A stretch of DNA of 9,024 bases. It comes from Flavobacteriaceae bacterium (GTDB lineage Bacteria > Bacteroidota > Bacteroidia > Flavobacteriales > Flavobacteriaceae). The DNA lies in the NCBI GenBank assembly GCA_015489265.1, contig WFZY01000095.1, forward strand, positions 1-9,024, given 5' to 3'. The stretch's first letter is position 1. Each line of letters opens with the position of its first letter. The notes under the pieces are model-generated. The model was not told the DNA's origin. It was given only the letters and a program-made list of their open reading frames with translations, and did no database searches. The translations under genes were made by a program, and so were the position numbers. Of the stretch, positions 5,241 to 9,024 are shown piece by piece.

Positions 5241-8200
5241 ATGAAATCAAATATATATATCAAACAGATTTTTGTGCTCCTATTAGTATGGATAAGTACA
5301 AGCATATACGGACAAAATTTTACGCCGATACAGTTAAATACCGCGCCCAATACGGCATCTTGCACCTCTGACGGTAGTACTTTTACTGCCAGTGTGCCTA
5401 GTGAAGTATTGTCCGGAGATAATATCCCGTTAAATATAACTATCCCGGGAACATTAGACCCTACTTGTGATGTTGATATCAGTATCAATTATTCAAGTCC
5501 CAATAACAAACTGCAATATGTAACGTCTTCCAATGTTGCTTTTACATCCACTTCCGGAAGTATCGGTACTACAAATCCCTTACCGGGAAATGACGGTAGG
5601 AATTTTAATATATTCTTTAAGTTTCCCAACTGGACAACTTGTGACGGCGAAACCGGCACCTTTGATATTACATTTAACACTTGTAACGGTAGTTGTAACT
5701 TACAAGTTCAAGTTGTGGCAAGAGCCGATAATTATTGGACCGTCAAAAAATCATTTGTTGCAGGAAATGCTGTATGTGGTATATCAAAATGGAGAGTTGA
5801 TGTGAGCAATAATAATCCCAATCCATCTAATCACGGAAATTACAAAATCAACGGCACTATTGCAGAAACCACGAGTTTACCAGTCATAGGGGCAAGCTCC
5901 TATCCTCTAAATACAAGCTATGGATATAATACTAGATATTTCTATATTAAAAACTGTCAAAATGCCGGGACAACCATTACCAATACAGTGCATTACTCTT
6001 TTAGTTTGGGTGACAATTGTGGCGTTTTTGAAGGAGATGTAACTGCAGACTCCCCACCGTTAGTTGCTCCAAATGCCAATATAAGCTTTACAAAAACGGT
6101 TTTGTCTTCATCAGGCGTTATGGATTACAGTAATGGTATATATAATATATCTGCCGGTTGCCAAGGATATTATTACATACAAGTATATAATAACGGAAAT
6201 ACTATTTGGAATATTCAAAGTATTACAGATGCATTTCCGGCAGAAATTACAATTACCAGTTTTGGTCAACCTACCGGTTTTTCAACGCCACAACTCCCTC
6301 CGCCAAATGCGGGTGCAGGCACTTTTACTTGGACAGCCTCAGGTGGCGGATATGACTTATACCCCGGACAATCACTTGGTTTTCAAGTTTATTTTACCGT
6401 TGATAATGTCCCTAACGGCACTATTGTAACAAATAATGCCACGCTTCACTACCAAAGCGGAAGTGTTAACAGTAACAATGGTGGCGGGAATAGTACCAGT
6501 TGTCAAGGTGTTAATTGTCCTAGCGTTGATAACAGTGTTCATAATGAAAACACGTCTGTACAATTTAAAGTTGTAGAACCTTTTCCGGTTGAAATATTAA
6601 AAAAGTGTATCAAGAACCCATCTCCGTCAAATATTTATAATGTTGGAGATATCATTCATTTTTCTTACTTGGTCAGTAATGCCGGTTCAGCTAGTTTAAA
6701 CACAAGTTTAAATGACATATTGAGCTTACCGGGACAAAATTTGCAGTTAGACCCATCAAGTCTTACTTATAATTATTATCCTAATCAATATTATAATCCA
6801 TATTGTGGAACTTATTATAATCCACAACCACCCGCTTCTGTAGGTGTCAGTATTACTTCGAATACATCCGACTTGCAAAATCCCATTATAAACATTAATA
6901 ACTTACCGGGCAACTGTCAATTAAATAAAGCTAATATTTTAGAAGTTAAATTTGACGCTATCGTATTAGCTCAAAATTACGGCAATAAAACCAATACGGT
7001 AAAATCAAGTCACGACCATCAAAGTTCTGTAAATTACACCATTGACCAAAATGGTGTTTTTGAAATTGAAAAGCGTGCAGACCAAGAGTTTGTAGATGCC
7101 GGTGGTAGTTTTAACTACATCATAGAAGTTACCAACAGTGGTAGTGTCGCCTTAGACCATATCAGCATTTCTGACAATTTGCCTTCGTGTGTCAATTTGC
7201 AACAAGGTATCAGCGTCAAAGATATGGCAGGCAACAGTATTAATTATACCACTAACGGGTCGCTAAATATTGATCTGGATTCAACAACGCAATTATCTCC
7301 GGCTGAAACTTTTACCATCACTATTCCGGTGGTTAAATCCGGTGGCGGTAATTGTTGTAACGAGAGCGTGACGGCACATGGTACTATGGTTACCAGCGGT
7401 GTAGTATTAGAAACCAATAACGGCTCGGCGGACCAACCGGCAGCCTGTGTCAAAAGTATGCAATGTTGTGACATACCTGACTTTGAAGCACACCTGTATG
7501 ACAATGGTGACGGCACCTACAATGTAAGCCTCAACGGCGGTACTGTGCCTATCCAACAGGTTGATGTTTCGGTTATTGATTATCACGTAGAATATAATCA
7601 AAGAGATTGCAAACCTCAAGATATGGGTATTTTTGGTAATCTTTCTACCAACAGTGTTAATTTAGACGGATTGTTACTGGATACCAACACCAATAACACG
7701 GCTAATTTGACTTGGAAACCGGGTAATCCGGCGGTCTTAAATTCCGGTTTTGATTTTACTATTTCCAAGCCCAATGTCCTCGATTTGGAATGTTGTAAAG
7801 CTGACTTTTATTTCTGTTTGAAAGTTACGGTAAAAGATGTCAATTGTAATGTTTGTCAAAAAGTAATATGTACAGAGCCAAAAGAGGAACCTTGCGAATT
7901 GAGTATAAGAAATGTCAATGATCAATATTGTAATGGCGATGATATCAATATCCAATGGTCAGGCAGTAACACCGGCGGTTCGGTTGATATAATTTTGGTA
8001 CCGCAATCCGGTGGTAGCAATATCCAAATAGCAACCAACCAACCGGAATCCGGTAATTTAACATGGAGTATTCCGCAAAATATTAAACCTTGTGGTGGAA
8101 AGTGGAAAATTATGATTGTAGATACTGATAACCGAGAGTGTGGTGCCATTTCCAATATATTTGTTATCAATTGCTGTCATACTTGCGATTGCGGTTCTTG

Positions 8201-8633
8201 GCAATCTCATGAAATTAATGTTAATAAAAAAATCATATTTACACCTCATGATGATACTGCAATACAGAAAAAAAATCTCCATTATGACCAAATTGATTTA
8301 TATGATAATAAATCTGTTGCCTGTGGCAAAACACTTTATATGAATCAATCAGGTAACTACACCTTTACCGCACCGGTATATCAATGTAGTTCTGAAGATT
8401 GTCAAGTTACTTATAAATGGCATATTGATTATATGGAAAATGGTCAAAATATCCATCAAGATGGTATAGGAAATCAGTTCTCATATAATTTAAATGCGGG
8501 AAATAGCATTCATCATAACAGAACTTACCATGTCAGCTTTACGCCTGTTTGTGGCGGTAAAGAATGTAAGCCGTGTTCTATAACGGTCTCATTTGATAAA
8601 GAGTTGAATCCTCATGAAAATCCCCGACGTTAA
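5241..8633 (+). CDS. Large secreted DUF11-repeat protein with Cys-rich C-terminal modules
   Basis: A 1130-residue exported protein. Residues 1-24 are a signal peptide (cleavage near IYG-Q). After a Thr/Ser/Asn-rich region come four blocks with DUF11 (B_ant_repeat) character, each opening with a Lys-containing strand: WTVKKSF (166), SFTKTVL (282), VEILKKC (450) and FEIEKRA (607); the last, with YIIEVTNSGSVALDHISISDNLP, is the clearest. DUF11 modules are Ig-like spacers of bacterial surface proteins. Residues 742-878 hold the domain shared with the preceding barrel protein (CC at 851-852 then C859, C869, C872, C877). Residues 885-977 resemble the Kre9/KNH-like Ig fold (INIQWSGS, SVDIILV, LTWSIP, WKIMIVD, ISNIFVI). 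The last part, 978-1118, has CDCGSW and CGGKECKPCSITVSF with paired Cys. The C-terminus (KELNPHENPRR) lacks a recognisable type IX secretion sorting domain. An Asn/Tyr-rich stretch lies at 510-528. No enzyme motif was seen; adhesin or structural surface protein is the likely role. Confidence 0.87.
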   Translation: MKSNIYIKQIFVLLLVWISTSIYGQNFTPIQLNTAPNTASCTSDGSTFTASVPSEVLSGDNIPLNITIPGTLDPTCDVDISINYSSPNNKLQYVTSSNVAFTSTSGSIGTTNPLPGNDGRNFNIFFKFPNWTTCDGETGTFDITFNTCNGSCNLQVQVVARADNYWTVKKSFVAGNAVCGISKWRVDVSNNNPNPSNHGNYKINGTIAETTSLPVIGASSYPLNTSYGYNTRYFYIKNCQNAGTTITNTVHYSFSLGDNCGVFEGDVTADSPPLVAPNANISFTKTVLSSSGVMDYSNGIYNISAGCQGYYYIQVYNNGNTIWNIQSITDAFPAEITITSFGQPTGFSTPQLPPPNAGAGTFTWTASGGGYDLYPGQSLGFQVYFTVDNVPNGTIVTNNATLHYQSGSVNSNNGGGNSTSCQGVNCPSVDNSVHNENTSVQFKVVEPFPVEILKKCIKNPSPSNIYNVGDIIHFSYLVSNAGSASLNTSLNDILSLPGQNLQLDPSSLTYNYYPNQYYNPYCGTYYNPQPPASVGVSITSNTSDLQNPIININNLPGNCQLNKANILEVKFDAIVLAQNYGNKTNTVKSSHDHQSSVNYTIDQNGVFEIEKRADQEFVDAGGSFNYIIEVTNSGSVALDHISISDNLPSCVNLQQGISVKDMAGNSINYTTNGSLNIDLDSTTQLSPAETFTITIPVVKSGGGNCCNESVTAHGTMVTSGVVLETNNGSADQPAACVKSMQCCDIPDFEAHLYDNGDGTYNVSLNGGTVPIQQVDVSVIDYHVEYNQRDCKPQDMGIFGNLSTNSVNLDGLLLDTNTNNTANLTWKPGNPAVLNSGFDFTISKPNVLDLECCKADFYFCLKVTVKDVNCNVCQKVICTEPKEEPCELSIRNVNDQYCNGDDINIQWSGSNTGGSVDIILVPQSGGSNIQIATNQPESGNLTWSIPQNIKPCGGKWKIMIVDTDNRECGAISNIFVINCCHTCDCGSWQSHEINVNKKIIFTPHDDTAIQKKNLHYDQIDLYDNKSVACGKTLYMNQSGNYTFTAPVYQCSSEDCQVTYKWHIDYMENGQNIHQDGIGNQFSYNLNAGNSIHHNRTYHVSFTPVCGGKECKPCSITVSFDKELNPHENPRR

Positions 8634-8678
8634 ATATCGGTTGATAAAACCGAAATTAAGTCATTAAACTTATATCAA

Positions 8679-8710
8679 AAAAATAAGCGCCTGAATGGGC
8701 GCTTATTTTT
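8679..8710. terminator. Strong bidirectional rho-independent terminator
   Basis: AAAAATAAGCGCC (8679-8691) pairs perfectly with GGCGCTTATTTTT (8698-8710), a 13-bp stem with a GCGCC core and a 6-base loop TGAATG. Both strands read out into a T-run, so it can end transcription of the DUF11 protein gene (stop 45 bases before) and of the TonB-dependent receptor gene arriving from the right (stop 20 bases away). It closes the plus-strand cluster. Confidence 0.93.
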
Positions 8711-8730
8711 GTTTTATGATAAAAAGTTTA

Positions 8731-9024
8731 CTAGAAAATATACCGCAATCCGGCTTGCACTTGCCAACGGGAACGTAAGCTGTAATCGTTGTAGAAGGTT
8801 TGTTTCAAGCTGGTATCAAAAGTATAAACAGGGTCGTCAACACCGTCACCGTTTACATCAGAGAAACTGACGCCGATGGGCTGTTTATTAGTCGGTAATT
8901 TGACCACACCCCAATCACTTCTCAACAAGTTGCCGAGGTTTAAGATATTCAAATTAAATTGAATTCTTTGGGCACCTTTTAAATGATAAGATTGGGTTAA
9001 TTTTAAATCGATTTTACTTCTCCA
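8731..9024 (-). CDS. TonB-dependent receptor, C-terminal fragment (runs off the right edge)
   Basis: The frame is open from the window edge at 9024 to the TAG at 8731-8733 and gives the last 97 residues of a longer protein. An internal TTG (8952) is not a start: upstream residues (WRSKIDLKLTQSYHLK) continue the same family pattern. Features are the penultimate barrel strands IQFNLNILNLGNLLRSDWGV, a hallmark of the C-terminus of Bacteroidota TonB-dependent receptors with a carboxypeptidase-regulatory-like N-terminal domain, an acidic DVNGDGVDDP loop, and the closing strand SRWQVQAGLRYIF ending in Phe, the usual signal for beta-barrel insertion by BAM. These outer-membrane receptors import ligands or are linked to adhesion; the substrate cannot be told from this fragment. 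It is convergent with the plus-strand cluster and shares its terminator, so it is probably a separate unit. Confidence 0.92.
   Translation of the reverse strand, partial: WRSKIDLKLTQSYHLKGAQRIQFNLNILNLGNLLRSDWGVVKLPTNKQPIGVSFSDVNGDGVDDPVYTFDTSLKQTFYNDYSLRSRWQVQAGLRYIF

Noticed and set aside
5102..5488. Minus-strand frame of 128 codons across the barrel/DUF11 gene junction, and similar antisense frames
   Set aside because: They are antisense to two well-supported genes with signal peptides and domain structure, and show no protein features of their own.
8731..8952. A separate 73-residue gene starting at TTG 8952
   Set aside because: The frame stays open to the window edge and the upstream residues continue a TonB-dependent receptor barrel, so it is the tail of a larger gene.
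1..9024. CRISPR array, tRNA/rRNA genes, transposase or riboswitch
   Set aside because: No regularly spaced direct repeats, tRNA-like cloverleaf, rRNA stretch, transposase frame or known riboswitch core was seen on reading both strands by eye.

Overview
The window comes from a member of the Bacteroidota, most likely a Flavobacteriia-like or related marine or environmental lineage. The signs are AT-rich DNA, lipoproteins with an acidic stretch just after the lipidated Cys, a SusC-like TonB-dependent receptor end, a DUF11-type secreted protein, TAnnTTTG promoter boxes instead of E. coli -10 boxes, and A-rich rather than Shine-Dalgarno leaders. The exact genus cannot be read from the sequence.

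Layout. Left block (minus strand): the 5' end of a secreted protein of unknown function (1-153, runs off the window), then a two-gene operon of aspartate 1-decarboxylase (panD) and a flippase-like LPG_synthase_TM membrane protein, coupled with a 1-base gap and a TTG start. A divergent intergenic region (1581-1952) follows, dominated by a nested 162-bp inverted repeat that resembles a MITE or a dispersed palindromic repeat and reaches to within 27 bp of panD.

Middle block (plus strand, 1953-8633): two small related lipoproteins, an 8-strand outer-membrane beta-barrel protein with a long Cys-rich C-terminal extension, and a 1130-residue DUF11-repeat protein. The last two are 10 bp apart. They share a Cys-patterned domain (CC-x6-C-x9/11-C-x2-C-x4-C) that I do not recognise as a named family. 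The block ends at a strong bidirectional hairpin terminator (8679-8710).

Right block (minus strand): the last 97 residues of a TonB-dependent receptor.

How the genes may work together: panD makes beta-alanine for pantothenate and CoA; its membrane partner is co-transcribed but its substrate is unknown. The four plus-strand genes look like a cell-envelope module. The barrel would sit in the outer membrane, the lipoproteins would be anchored there (probably surface-facing), and the large DUF11 protein would be exported and may associate with the barrel protein through the shared Cys-rich domain. That module is the part of the window most likely to be undescribed; the assembly model is inference.
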